A stretch of DNA of 16,904 nt from CAZYVU01 sp964651435 (GCA_964651435.1 CAZYVU010000049.1:1-16904), one strand, 5' to 3'. Numbered from the stretch's first letter, positions 6,202 to 12,868 are shown. The notes: generated by a model not told the origin, from the sequence alone. Translations and numbers: made by a program.

Positions 6202-6693
6202 ATGACATCCGAACCGACATGTTACAAGCGGCAGTGCAGGTGGAATGTAGGGGTTATGAGACCGGACCGCAAGGAAGTGGAAGAAGTCATTCGCAGCGCC
6301 ATAGCCGGCGATCCGGATTACGCCATTGCCCACTATGACCTGGGGTGGATACTGGCAAAAACGGCGGGCCGGCATAAGGCCGCACTTGCATCGTTCAAAC
6401 GCGCCCTCGCTCTGGACAAAGACCTCCCATGGGCCTATTACTCCATCGCCTGCATCTATGCGTTGTGGGGGCAAAAGAAACCTGCCCTGGCCTTCTTCGA
6501 GAAGGCCCTGCAGAAAGGCCTCGATGATCGTGCCCATATCGAAGGTGATTCCGATTTGGACGCCCTGAGGAATGACACCAGGTTCCTGGCGCTCATGGAG
6601 CGCGATGGAAAATACGGCATCGACACGGGAGCGGTATATGGCGGACCACTGACCTGCACCGTGCTTCGGGAGATGAGTGTGTACCAGACATAG
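6202..6693 (+). CDS. TPR repeat protein
   Basis: 163 residues from the ATG at 6202, with AAAGGGGG upstream. Two clear tetratricopeptide repeats (DYAIAHYDLGWILAKTAGRHKAALASFKRAL and DLPWAYYSIACIYALWGQKKPALAFFEKAL) span about residues 38-105. The common ending of such proteins follows: KGLDDRAHIEGDSDLDALRNDTRFLALM. TPRs mediate protein-protein contacts. Together with the frameshifted TPR-like gene at 8626 it is one of two helical-repeat proteins behind the same promoter motif, perhaps adaptors of the regulon. It is the last gene of its operon. Confidence 0.85.
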   Translation: MTSEPTCYKRQCRWNVGVMRPDRKEVEEVIRSAIAGDPDYAIAHYDLGWILAKTAGRHKAALASFKRALALDKDLPWAYYSIACIYALWGQKKPALAFFEKALQKGLDDRAHIEGDSDLDALRNDTRFLALMERDGKYGIDTGAVYGGPLTCTVLREMSVYQT

Positions 6694-6759
6694 GTGAGGC
6701 ATTTCGACGCACGACGGACCATGAGAGGGCAAAATGTCGACGCGCCGTCACGGCTTAGA

Positions 6760-6811
6760 GTTGCTTGCCTTTAGCAACGATTGACGGATGTATATTGCTG
6801 CGTAATACTAT
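6760..6811 (+). promoter_or_regulatory. Promoter and small palindrome of the antitoxin remnant
   Basis: The inverted repeat GTTGC (6760-6764)/GCAAC (6774-6778) precedes TTGACG (6781-6786), and TAATAC (6803-6808) follows after 16 bp. The start codon at 6817 is only 8 nt past the -10, which predicts a leaderless or near-leaderless mRNA. There is no ribosome-binding site beyond TAGG. Confidence 0.5.
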
Positions 6812-6816
6812 TAGGC

Positions 6817-7064
6817 ATGAAAACTGTCATTTCGATGCCCGATGATCTTTTCCGCCGGGTTGATGATATTGCAAAGAAGCAGAAGCGTAAAGAAGCGAGA
6901 TTATTGCCACGGCTGCGCAGGAGTATGTGGAACGCCTCCACTCAATAGCCATCCTCGATTCGCTGAATGATGTCTACTCCGTTCCCGAGGCGCCGGTCGA
7001 CGCTGAAGTTAGAAAAAAGGCTGCAAGACATTTCAAAAGGCACGTCTTGAAGGATGTCCGCTGA
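6817..7064 (+). pseudogene. Ribbon-helix-helix (MazE/CopG-type) antitoxin, frameshifted
   Basis: The first 25 codons read MKTVISMPDDLFRRVDDIAK..., a typical ribbon-helix-helix start. At 6889-6892 (AAAGAAG) one A is missing. The next frame then continues RSEIIATAAQEYVERL and ends at the TGA at 7062-7064, giving a restored length of 82 residues, normal for MazE-like antitoxins. Without the base the reading stops at 6948. No MazF-type toxin follows; after 58 bp the convergent DUF4143 ATPase remnant begins. It is either an orphaned, decayed antitoxin or a sequencing error in an A-run. Confidence 0.75.
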
Positions 7065-7122
7065 CAGGCCCGGGAGCGACTACTTCCCGAAGCATGGCGG
7101 TTGCCGGGACTACTTTGAAAGC

Positions 7123-8080
7123 CTACCGCACCGAGGCGGCGAGGCGCTGCAGGCTCGCCAGGGGCACGACAGAGATACGTTTGTCGAGGCCGTATTCATG
7201 GGCACCGGGGTAGATTACCCAAAGGTGCTCCAGTTGAAGATCGTTCACGGCAACGACCATGGAGCGGCTCCGGTCGGGCGCATCGGCATATTTGAACTCG
7301 AAACCGTACCGCTTGCCGCCGGCCATAACCAGCAAATCCAGTTCCGCTCCGGCATGGGTGGCCCAGAAGTAAACATGACGGGTCCGAAAAACGGCAAGAA
7401 CCTGCTCCATGGCAAAACCTTCCCATGAATCTCCAAGCTTCGGGTGTCCCTGCAATGCCTGAAGATCGTTAAGCCCCAAAAGAGTGTGCAGGATGCCGCT
7501 GTCCCGCACATAGGTCTTGGGCGCATGGTATGGCAATGCCGAGTTGCGGGATATCCCTTTCCAGAAAGGTCCGGATGAAGTCGGAACGCCAGGCCATGCT
7601 GTCGGCTTCGTTGTCTTGAAGAAAGGAGCGGGGAAAACCGCCCCGCACCCATAGGCGATCCCTCTCTGCTGAGCCGACTTCCCACAGATTGAATCCCGAA
7701 AGATCGACAAACCCGAGACGCCCCGCAAGGGACTCCGAGACCCCCTTGACCAGAAAGGGAGATGCCGATCCCAACAGGAGAAAACGGCTCCGGCTCTGAG
7801 GCCGGTCAACAAGTAACCTGAGGAGAGGAAAGATGTTCGGCCGTCGCTGAACCTCATCGATGATCACCAGCCCGGAAAGGCTCTCCAAAACCGTCATAGG
7901 GGCCGACAGGCGCTGCATGTCGACGGGATTTTCACAATCGAAGAAGGTTGAAGGCTCGCTTTCCGCGAACATTCCGGCTACCGTCGTCTTGCCGCACTGA
8001 CGCGGGCCGAGTAGTGCCGTCACGGGATGAACACGGAAACTCCCACCAATGGCGTCCAGGGCGTTAGGCCTTGGGATCAT
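7123..8080 (-). pseudogene. AAA ATPase with DUF4143, broken by an internal out-of-frame deletion
   Basis: The N-terminal half (from 8080) has the Walker A LLGPRQCGKTTVA, the Walker B GLVIIDEVQ, a LLLGSAS sensor strand and the family motif FLERDIPQLGI. At about 7525-7531 it jumps into another frame at APKTYVRDSGILHTLLGLNDLQ. The roughly 50 residues that normally lie between (the winged-helix part around SDTTVRRYLDLL) are missing, so this is a deletion plus a frameshift. The rest carries DUF4143 and the PD-(D/E)xK-like tail GAELDLLVMAGGKRYGFEFKY. Intact members are about 380-400 residues, act as toxin-like or selfish modules and are often horizontally spread. The gene is non-functional as read. 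Confidence 0.85.
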
Positions 8081-8086
8081 AGACGT

Positions 8087-8131
8087 ATTATTAACCTTGA
8101 AAATCGTTATGTCAAATGATGATTTTCAAGG
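8087..8131 (-). promoter_or_regulatory. Leaderless promoter with an 11-bp inverted repeat, DUF4143 ATPase
   Basis: Read on the minus strand: TTGACA (8110-8115), a 17-bp spacer and AATAAT (8087-8092). The ATG is at 8080, so transcription should start at or next to the start codon. A perfect inverted repeat, CCTTGAAAATC (8095-8105) and GATTTTCAAGG (8121-8131), brackets the -35, an ideal operator for autoregulation. No ribosome-binding site is present. Confidence 0.65.
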
Positions 8132-8139
8132 ATACGGCC

Positions 8140-8277
8140 TTGATGAGTTCGTAAAGAGTCGCAAACCATGTCACCCTCGCGAAAGCGCGGGGTCCAGAAC
8201 ATATTGAAAATACTAAATTCCCATTTACATGGGAATGACAAAATAGCTTACTTTTCCACTTTTTACGGGTTCATCAA
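8140..8277. mobile_element. MITE-like element, about 138 bp
   Basis: The ends form imperfect terminal inverted repeats of about 21 bp. The left end is TTGATGAGTTCGTAAAGAGT; the right end read in reverse is TTGATGAACCCGTAAAAAGT. Inside lie two further hairpins: CTCGCG-AAAG-CGCGGG near 8172, and ATTCCCAT-TTAC-ATGGGAAT near 8218. It encodes nothing convincing. The pattern matches short interspersed elements that I recall from deltaproteobacterial genomes. No clear target duplication can be read. It lies between the ATPase operator and WYL-regulon promoter copy 3. Confidence 0.75.
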
Positions 8278-8334
8278 CCTTTGGATTCGTAGTCCAACGC
8301 TATGGCCAACAAAAGTAACGCCTCGACCCATTCC

Positions 8335-8367
8335 TGACATAGTGTTGTCAGAACAGCGCGATACAAT
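8335..8367 (+). promoter_or_regulatory. WYL-regulon promoter, copy 3
   Basis: TGACATAGTGTTGTCA (8335-8350), 11 bp, then TACAAT (8362-8367). The repeat arms TGACA and TGTCA are perfect. It drives the large operon (8626 to 11771) through an unusually long leader of about 250 nt. Confidence 0.75.
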
Positions 8368-8379
8368 AGGGGTATGGGG

Positions 8380-8605
8380 ATTGACGGAACGAGGGAAGCA
8401 GGAAGACGGAGAACGAGGAACTGGAAGGTTGGAATGATGGACGATTGAAGAAATGGAAGAGTGGAATGCTGGAATGGTGCGGGGGATGAGGGAATTGGAG
8501 GGAAAGGAAAGCGGGGAGACGGAGCACGAGAGATTGGAAGATTGGAGTGGTGGAATCGTGTGGGGGATAATGGAATGGGGGGAATGCCTCAGAGAGGCGG
8601 GCAAC
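8380..8605 (+). other. Purine-rich, degenerate-repeat leader
   Basis: Between promoter copy 3 and the gene at 8626 the + strand is strongly purine-biased: 39 pyrimidines in 8401-8580, so 78% purine. Near-repeats such as TTGGAAGGTTGGAATGATGG, TTGGAAGATTGGAGTGGTGG and two GGGGGAT...GGAAT units recur. No frame reads as protein. It could be slipped-strand-expanded low-complexity DNA, a structured or G-rich leader, or a non-coding RNA. Confidence 0.5.
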
Positions 8606-8625
8606 TGACCAAGGAGGGTAAGGCC

Positions 8626-9281
8626 ATGGACAAAAGACCGGACATACAGGCATTAAAGGACATACTCAGAAGATATGACGGCGACTACCTGCACCAAAGG
8701 ATCGCTGCCGCCCGCAAGCGCGAGGGCTCAGGAGAACTCCTCGATGCAGCCTTCGCCTCTATCTTCTGACGAACCCCAAAGACAAAGGGTTCTATGAGCA
8801 CATAGCGGCCCCCGTTGGTTGCAGGGCCGCCCTTGAGCAGAGCAGGAGAGGCAACCCCGAGAGGGCCGACTACTACTTCAACCTCGCCCTGGACTTCGGA
8901 TACGGTTCTTCGTGGGTCTTCGCCAACGTCGCATACGGGTATCTCGCAGCCGGCGACCGCGAAAAGGCATTTGCCGCATTCGATACGGCAAGAAGGCATC
9001 TTGACAAGTCCGGGCGCTTATACGTCGACATATGGCTTCATGCGGCAAACCTGTGCTTCCTGTTGGGACGAGCGGTAAAGGGCCGCAACGTACTCCGGGG
9101 CTATATCGCCGAAGCGATGCGCCTTCCCGATGATTTTTCGCGAAAGGCAATCGAATTGGCCTTCAAATGGGCCGACGAGAATAAACCGGATAAAGGATTT
9201 GTCGAGGCCCTGAACAGCTATGCGAAAGATGCCAAAGTACCGTGCAACGCCATCCCGCAGCATAAGGAGGGTTCCCTATGA
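8626..9281 (+). pseudogene. TPR-like protein with a single-base frameshift
   Basis: The ATG at 8626 (AAGGAGGG upstream) opens MDKRPDIQALKDILRRYDGDYLHQ and stops after 47 codons at 8769. The adjacent frame continues smoothly from RLYLLTNPKDKGFYEH through ADYYFNLALDFGYGSSWVFANVAYGYLAAGDREKAFAAFDTA to the stop at 9281. One C added at about 8754 (TTC-CGC-CTC) joins the two into a protein of 218 residues, and 656 nt is one short of a multiple of three. The helical, TPR-like repeats resemble the gene at 6202. It is the first gene of the large WYL-regulon operon. It may be a true mutation or a sequencing error. Confidence 0.75.
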
Positions 9282-9307
9282 ACTTGCGGCATGAGCATTT
9301 GAGGTGA
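9278..9307 (+). CDS. Possible 9-residue coupling mini-ORF
   Basis: ATG at 9278 overlaps the TGA of the previous frame (ATGA) and has a strong AAGGAGGG 6 nt upstream, yet the reading ends after nine codons. Its stop lies inside the ribosome-binding site of the 9313 gene. It may be a translational coupling peptide, or a sign of another indel at the start of the 9313 gene. Confidence 0.25.
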   Translation: MNLRHEHLR

Positions 9308-9312
9308 CATCC

Positions 9313-9660
9313 ATGCCGAACAAAGCACGCTTCAACGCATTTTTCACCTGGGGGCGAAATTTCAGGGCTACGGCAAGGGCCGACCGCTACACCCTGTTCC
9401 GTGACCATCTGCGGCTCTTGGAACTGCCGGAGAAACCGAAGCTGATGCTCGATGGGACCATCTTCGTGATGCAGGCCTGCGTTGCCTATGCCTCCTTGGA
9501 CGGCCAGCCCATTGAGGGGCTTCTCGCCATGCAGGCATACGACCCCGGGGAATCAGGTGATGTGCCCTATATCGCCACCTTTAACCTCTGCAGCGTCGAC
9601 ATAGCGCCGCACAGCAACGGCATTGTTAGTGGCAAGACCAACGGGAGGTACATAGCATGA
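9313..9660 (+). CDS. Protein of unknown function in the phosphatase/ADP-ribosylglycohydrolase operon
   Basis: 115 residues from the ATG at 9313 (GAGGTGA upstream). An in-frame GTG at 9304 lies within that ribosome-binding site. The N-terminus is basic and aromatic (KARFNAFFTWGRNFRATARADRYTLFRDHLRLL). The centre is a hydrophobic strand-rich part (MLDGTIFVMQACVAYASLDG), followed by acidic loops. No signal peptide, no membrane span and no family is recognised. It overlaps the phosphatase gene by 4 nt (ATGA), so the two are translationally coupled and probably act together. Confidence 0.75.
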   Translation: MPNKARFNAFFTWGRNFRATARADRYTLFRDHLRLLELPEKPKLMLDGTIFVMQACVAYASLDGQPIEGLLAMQAYDPGESGDVPYIATFNLCSVDIAPHSNGIVSGKTNGRYIA

Positions 9661-10181
9661 TGAGCGCTCTGTCCTGTTACTGGGTTGTTCCGGGTAAGCT
9701 CCTCGCCGGAGAATATCCAAGGAACTTTGACGAGGAGTCATCCGTCGGGAAGATCGACGTTCTGATCAAACTGGGGGTTCGGGCCTTCATCGACCTGACG
9801 GGCCCGGCCGATTTCCTGGAGTCCTATGCCCAGCTCCTCCGGGCACACGCAGCCCTGGAGGTCTCCTGCCAGCGGTATTCCATAAAGGACCTTTCGGTGC
9901 CAGCCTCATGGGAAACGACCACGGCCATCCTGGATGCCATAGACGGGCATATTGAACAGGGAAGGGTCGTCTACGTCCATTGCTGGGGAGGGGTCGGCAG
10001 GACAGGGGTGATCGTGGGGTGCTGGCTTGCGCGGCACGGCCATCGTGGGCCGTCGACCCTCGCCCGGCTCCACGAGCTTTGGCGCCGGTGTGGCAAGTCG
10101 GCCGTCCGGGCATCCCCAGAGACGCCTGGGCAGGAACGATACATCATAACTTGGAAAGAGGGTTCGAGTGGCTCTTCATGA
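9657..10181 (+). CDS. Dual-specificity / tyrosine-type protein phosphatase
   Basis: 174 residues. The PTP/DSP signature HCWGGVGRTG (residues 108-117) supplies the nucleophilic Cys (C109) and the phosphate-binding Arg (R115). A candidate general acid is D78 in the SIKDLSVPAS segment. The N-terminal YWVVPGKLLAGEYP and the FIDLTGPADF strand match the cyclin-dependent-kinase-inhibitor-3-like or DSP fold. Substrates could be phosphoproteins or phosphorylated ADP-ribose or RNA products; the sequence cannot decide. It starts by ATGA overlap with the preceding gene, and the ADP-ribosylglycohydrolase follows downstream, interrupted by the DUF4160/DUF2442 pair. Confidence 0.9.
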   Translation: MMSALSCYWVVPGKLLAGEYPRNFDEESSVGKIDVLIKLGVRAFIDLTGPADFLESYAQLLRAHAALEVSCQRYSIKDLSVPASWETTTAILDAIDGHIEQGRVVYVHCWGGVGRTGVIVGCWLARHGHRGPSTLARLHELWRRCGKSAVRASPETPGQERYIITWKEGSSGSS

Positions 10182-10317
10182 TTGCAGATGTTATACTTTA
10201 CAAGTCAACGTGATAAAGCAACGGTGGTTTACTTAACGCAATGGTGCGTCGCTGGGCGATGGGTTTCCAAAGGGAAGCCGAGGCTGCCCTAAGGCACACA
10301 TAACGAGGAGTTAGAAT

Positions 10318-10557
10318 ATGTCTCCTGCAGTTCTTAGGTCAGGGCCGTGCAGATTCTACTTCGTGAGTCACGATCTCCGTGAACCCTCACACGTTCATGT
10401 CGACCGGGACACGTTCTCAGCCAAGTTTTGGCTCAATCCTGTATCCCTGGCCTACAATCTTGGATTTCCACCAAGGGAGCTAAGAACGTTGGAGGCTATT
10501 ACCACGGAGCACCGTGACCAACTCTTGGAGGCATGGAATGAATACTTCGGAACCTAA
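10318..10557 (+). CDS. DUF4160 protein
   Basis: 79 residues from the ATG at 10318 (CGAGGAG upstream). The DUF4160 core is clear: FYFVSHDLREPSHVHV with the conserved His pair, the short AKFWL strand, then GFPPRELRTLEAI and an HRDQLLEAWNEYFG helix. DUF4160 genes are commonly paired with DUF2442 genes, as here (the next start overlaps this gene's end), in small cassettes suspected to be toxin-antitoxin-like. The 136-bp gap before it contains a small hairpin but no obvious WYL-regulon promoter. The pair looks inserted between the phosphatase and the ADP-ribosylglycohydrolase. Confidence 0.85.
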   Translation: MSPAVLRSGPCRFYFVSHDLREPSHVHVDRDTFSAKFWLNPVSLAYNLGFPPRELRTLEAITTEHRDQLLEAWNEYFGT

Positions 10558-10810
10558 GTCGGGCGAGCGGATACGTGACGTAACAATAACTGATGACTCT
10601 GTCAGCGTAGATCTCTTTGACGGAAGAACCATAACGGCGCCTCTCGCCTGGTATCCCCGCTTATTGCATGCTGCGCCGAAGGAGCGGTCCAATTGGCGTA
10701 TTGCCGGAGCCGGCTACGGGATCCATTGGCCGGACCTTGACGAGGATCTTACCACTCAGGGCCTTCTGCAAGGCGCTCCCGCCCCTCGCGGAGGGGCGAA
10801 GGCAGCATAA
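10538..10810 (+). CDS. DUF2442 protein
   Basis: 90 residues from the ATG at 10538 (GGAGG 6 nt upstream), overlapping the DUF4160 gene by 20 nt. The DUF2442 motifs are present: RIRDVTITDDSVSVDLFDGRTITAPLAWYPRL followed by RSNWRIAGAGYGIHWPDLDEDL. DUF2442 is a small possible DNA-binding or antitoxin-like domain, often beside DUF4160. The C-terminal LLQGAPAPRGGAKAA is partly encoded by a perfect hairpin (10780-10798). A more distant start at 10514 is less well supported. Confidence 0.85.
   Translation: MNTSEPKSGERIRDVTITDDSVSVDLFDGRTITAPLAWYPRLLHAAPKERSNWRIAGAGYGIHWPDLDEDLTTQGLLQGAPAPRGGAKAA
10780..10798. repeat. Hairpin inside the end of the DUF2442 gene
   Basis: CGCCCCTC (10780-10787), GCG, GAGGGGCG (10791-10798): a perfect 8-bp stem 10 nt before the stop codon. 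It may be a transcript 3' structure or part of a small palindromic repeat. Confidence 0.4.
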
Positions 10811-10832
10811 TGGCTCTTCGCAAGGCTAATCA

Positions 10833-11771
10833 ATGCCCACTCTCGAATCGCGGTACCTTGGAAGTCTCATCGGTCTGGCTGCAGGAGATGCCCTGGGCAC
10901 CACGGTGGAGTTCAAACCGCCCGGAACCTTTACGCCCCTCACCGACATGGTCGGGGGTGGTCCCTTTCGCCTCAAGAAGGGCCAGTGGACCGACGACACG
11001 TCCATGGCGCTGTGCCTTGCCGAGAGCCTCGTTCAATGCAAGGGGTTCGACGCCCGCGACCAGATGGACCGGTACGTGCGCTGGTGGCGGGAAGGGTACC
11101 CGAGCAGCACCGGGGAGTGTTTCGACATCGGCGGAACGGTAGCCGGCGCCCTACGCGAGTATCTCCGCACCAAAGATTTCTTTGCAGGATCGATTGACCC
11201 CCATTCCGCCGGCAACGGCTGCCTCATGCGCCTCGCCCCGGTGCCGCTCTATTACGACGCCGACCCTGAGAGGGCCGTCTTCATGGGCGGGGAAAGCTCA
11301 CGGACGACCCACGGCGCCACGGCCTGCGTCGATGCCTGCCGGTATTTCGGCGGCCTCATCGTGGGGGCCCTTGGGGGTGCACCGAAAACCGACCTGCTCT
11401 CCCCTCTCTATGCGCCCGCTCCCGGCCTGTGGGACCGTCTGCCCCTGTGCCCGGAGATTTACGAGGTAGCCTGCGGCTCCTTCGCGGACAAAGACCCCCC
11501 TTACATCGTGGGAAGCGGCTACGTGGTTCAGTCCCTCGAGGCCGCCCTCTGGGCGTTTCGCAGGGCATCAAGCTTTGAAGAGGGCGCCCTGCTGGCCGTC
11601 AACCTCGGCGACGACGCCGACACGACGGGCGCCATCTATGGCCAGCTCGCCGGTGCCTATTGCGGTGTCGAGGGCATTCCGGACCGATGGCGGACCTGCC
11701 TTGCTCACCGTGATGTCATAGAGCGGTTGGCCGAGGGGCTTTTTGACCTCGCCTGCTCCAAACCCTTCTGA
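10833..11771 (+). CDS. ADP-ribosylglycohydrolase (DraG-like)
   Basis: 312 residues, the full family length. The metal-binding and catalytic motifs are present: GLAAGDALGTTVEF (13-27), WTDDTSMAL (52-60, first metal-binding acids), GNGCLMRLAP (127-136) and NLGDDADTTGAIYGQLAGAYCG (257-278, second metal-binding acids). It hydrolyses ADP-ribose from modified proteins, nucleic acids or small molecules; the substrate is unknown. A TAA two codons before the ATG at 10833 fixes the start; the ribosome-binding site (AAGG) is weak, so translation may be coupled to DUF2442. It ends 17 bp from the convergent WYL regulator. With the phosphatase upstream and ARPP-1 across the regulator, it forms an ARG-phosphatase-ARPP set. 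Confidence 0.95.
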   Translation: MPTLESRYLGSLIGLAAGDALGTTVEFKPPGTFTPLTDMVGGGPFRLKKGQWTDDTSMALCLAESLVQCKGFDARDQMDRYVRWWREGYPSSTGECFDIGGTVAGALREYLRTKDFFAGSIDPHSAGNGCLMRLAPVPLYYDADPERAVFMGGESSRTTHGATACVDACRYFGGLIVGALGGAPKTDLLSPLYAPAPGLWDRLPLCPEIYEVACGSFADKDPPYIVGSGYVVQSLEAALWAFRRASSFEEGALLAVNLGDDADTTGAIYGQLAGAYCGVEGIPDRWRTCLAHRDVIERLAEGLFDLACSKPF

Positions 11772-11788
11772 CCCGGAAGAAAGCAGCT

Positions 11789-12772
11789 CTACCCGTGCCT
11801 CAGGGCCGTCTCCCCCAGCTCCTTGCTGAACCGCTTCCTCAGCCATTTCGGCTTGACGACCTCGACGTTCGGTATCCAGGAGTAGATCCACCCCTTCAGC
11901 TCGTCGAGGCCCATGACCCGGAAGGAGAGAAGAACGGAGCCGTCGCCCATGACCTCCCGGTGCTCCGACGGGTGCCATTTGTCCTTCCTCAGGATGTAGT
12001 CCGCCACCTTGGGGAAGAACCTGACCGTCACCCGCACCTCCTTGCCGTGGTAGATGCCCCAGGCCTGGGCCAGGAACTGTTGGAGGTCGAACCCCTCGAT
12101 GGGCGTGAAGAGGAGCCCCCGCTCCGTGACTGCGATGACTCGGTCGAGGGCGAAAATCCTGATGGCCCTGCGCAGATGGCAGAAAGCGATGAGCGTCCAC
12201 GTCCCCTGGTAGTAGACGAGCCCGTAGGGGTCGACGATCCTTTGCGTCACTTCCTTCGTGTTCCGGGCCCGGTAGGTGAGCTCCACGGAGCAATGCCCCG
12301 TCATGCACTTGCTGATCGACTTGAAGTGTCCGTCCAGCTTCTCTCCCGGAAGGGCGTCGGGGATCTTGATGACGATGGGGGGCTTTTCCCGGGGCGCGGC
12401 CTTTCCCGTTCTTGCCACCATCTTGTTCACGATGCCCTGAAAGGAGTCCCTGAAGGAGGGGCCGAGCTGGGAGACCGCCTGGCCCGTGGCGAGCAGTATC
12501 ATCAGCTCCTCCTCCGTGAGCTTGAGCTTCTTCGTCCGGTCGCCGTAGGTGAACGTATAGCCCCCGTGCTCCCTGTCGTACTCGATGGGATCCACCATCC
12601 CTATGATGCTGAGGTAGCGGTAGACCGTCCGCTCCGTGACCCTGCACTTCTCCGCGAAGTCCTTGACCGTCGGGTACTGCTTCTGGGCGATCATGGTGTA
12701 GATGTCGAGGATGCTGATGATCTTCGCCGATATGCCCGCCGCCTTCCGCTGTTTCTTCCGTTTCTCCTTCAT
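11789..12772 (-). CDS. WYL-domain transcriptional regulator (YafY/PafBC/DriD-like)
   Basis: 327 residues from the ATG at 12772, which has AAGGGGGA 4-5 nt upstream; the frame is open further upstream, but that extension would run over the WYL-regulon promoter. The N-terminal winged helix-turn-helix is residues about 15-75 (TVKDFAEKCRVTERTVYRYLSII). The WYL domain is about 148-225, with the namesake tripeptide as W192-T-L in GTWTLIAFCHLRRAIRIFALDRV. The C-terminal WCX-type part (VRVTVRFFPKVADYILRKDKWH to the end) follows. WYL proteins sense nucleic acids or nucleotides and act as activators (PafBC, DriD) or repressors (BrxR, CapW). A TGACA-N6-TGTCA site lies 64 bp upstream, shared with four other operons. 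Confidence 0.93.
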   Translation of the reverse strand: MKEKRKKQRKAAGISAKIISILDIYTMIAQKQYPTVKDFAEKCRVTERTVYRYLSIIGMVDPIEYDREHGGYTFTYGDRTKKLKLTEEELMILLATGQAVSQLGPSFRDSFQGIVNKMVARTGKAAPREKPPIVIKIPDALPGEKLDGHFKSISKCMTGHCSVELTYRARNTKEVTQRIVDPYGLVYYQGTWTLIAFCHLRRAIRIFALDRVIAVTERGLLFTPIEGFDLQQFLAQAWGIYHGKEVRVTVRFFPKVADYILRKDKWHPSEHREVMGDGSVLLSFRVMGLDELKGWIYSWIPNVEVVKPKWLRKRFSKELGETALRHG

Positions 12773-12791
12773 AAATCCCCCTTGTTCCACC

Positions 12792-12820
12792 ATTCTGCCA
12801 GAGGGGCCAACGTTTTGCAA
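12792..12820 (-). promoter_or_regulatory. Putative promoter of the WYL regulator gene
   Basis: On the minus strand TTGCAA (12815-12820), a 17-bp spacer and CAGAAT (12792-12797) precede the ATG at 12772 by a plausible distance. The inverted repeat at 12836-12851 lies just upstream of this -35, so the regulator could also affect its own synthesis. Confidence 0.4.
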
Positions 12821-12835
12821 AGATTTTTTTCTTCC

Positions 12836-12868
12836 TGACATGGTGTTGTCATAATGGCGCCGTACACT
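12836..12868 (+). promoter_or_regulatory. WYL-regulon promoter, copy 4, divergent to the regulator gene
   Basis: TGACATGGTGTTGTCA (12836-12851), 11 bp, then TACACT (12863-12868). Arms are perfect. An A/T tract lies just upstream on the regulator side. Transcription would start near 12875 and enter the 60-residue gene at 12914. Being adjacent to the WYL gene, this copy ties the motif to its likely binder. Confidence 0.8.

Noticed and set aside
7054..7428. Plus-strand open frame of 124 codons opposite the ATPase remnant.
   Set aside because: It is the complement of the conserved DUF4143 C-terminal domain (YGFEFKY, TYVRDSG), which clearly belongs to the minus strand.
8168..8437. Open frame of 89 codons through the MITE and WYL-regulon promoter copy 3.
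   Set aside because: It has no ribosome-binding site, crosses a mobile element and a promoter, and gives no protein-like composition.
8401..8580. Purine-rich tract considered as a CRISPR or regular tandem array.
   Set aside because: The units are degenerate, of unequal length and without distinct spacers.
10230..10317. Possible integron attC site before the DUF4160 gene (ACTTAAC ... GTTAGAA).
   Set aside because: The two outer boxes are not complementary, no L boxes can be aligned, and no integrase or neighbouring cassettes are visible.
11568..12838. Long open frames of about 350 codons overlapping the WYL gene, one on each strand (11568-12647 minus and 11795-12838 plus).
   Set aside because: They are GC-rich shadow frames of the WYL regulator, with low-complexity Gly/Arg/His/Pro or Asp/Leu content and no domains. 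The WYL reading has a full domain structure and a ribosome-binding site.
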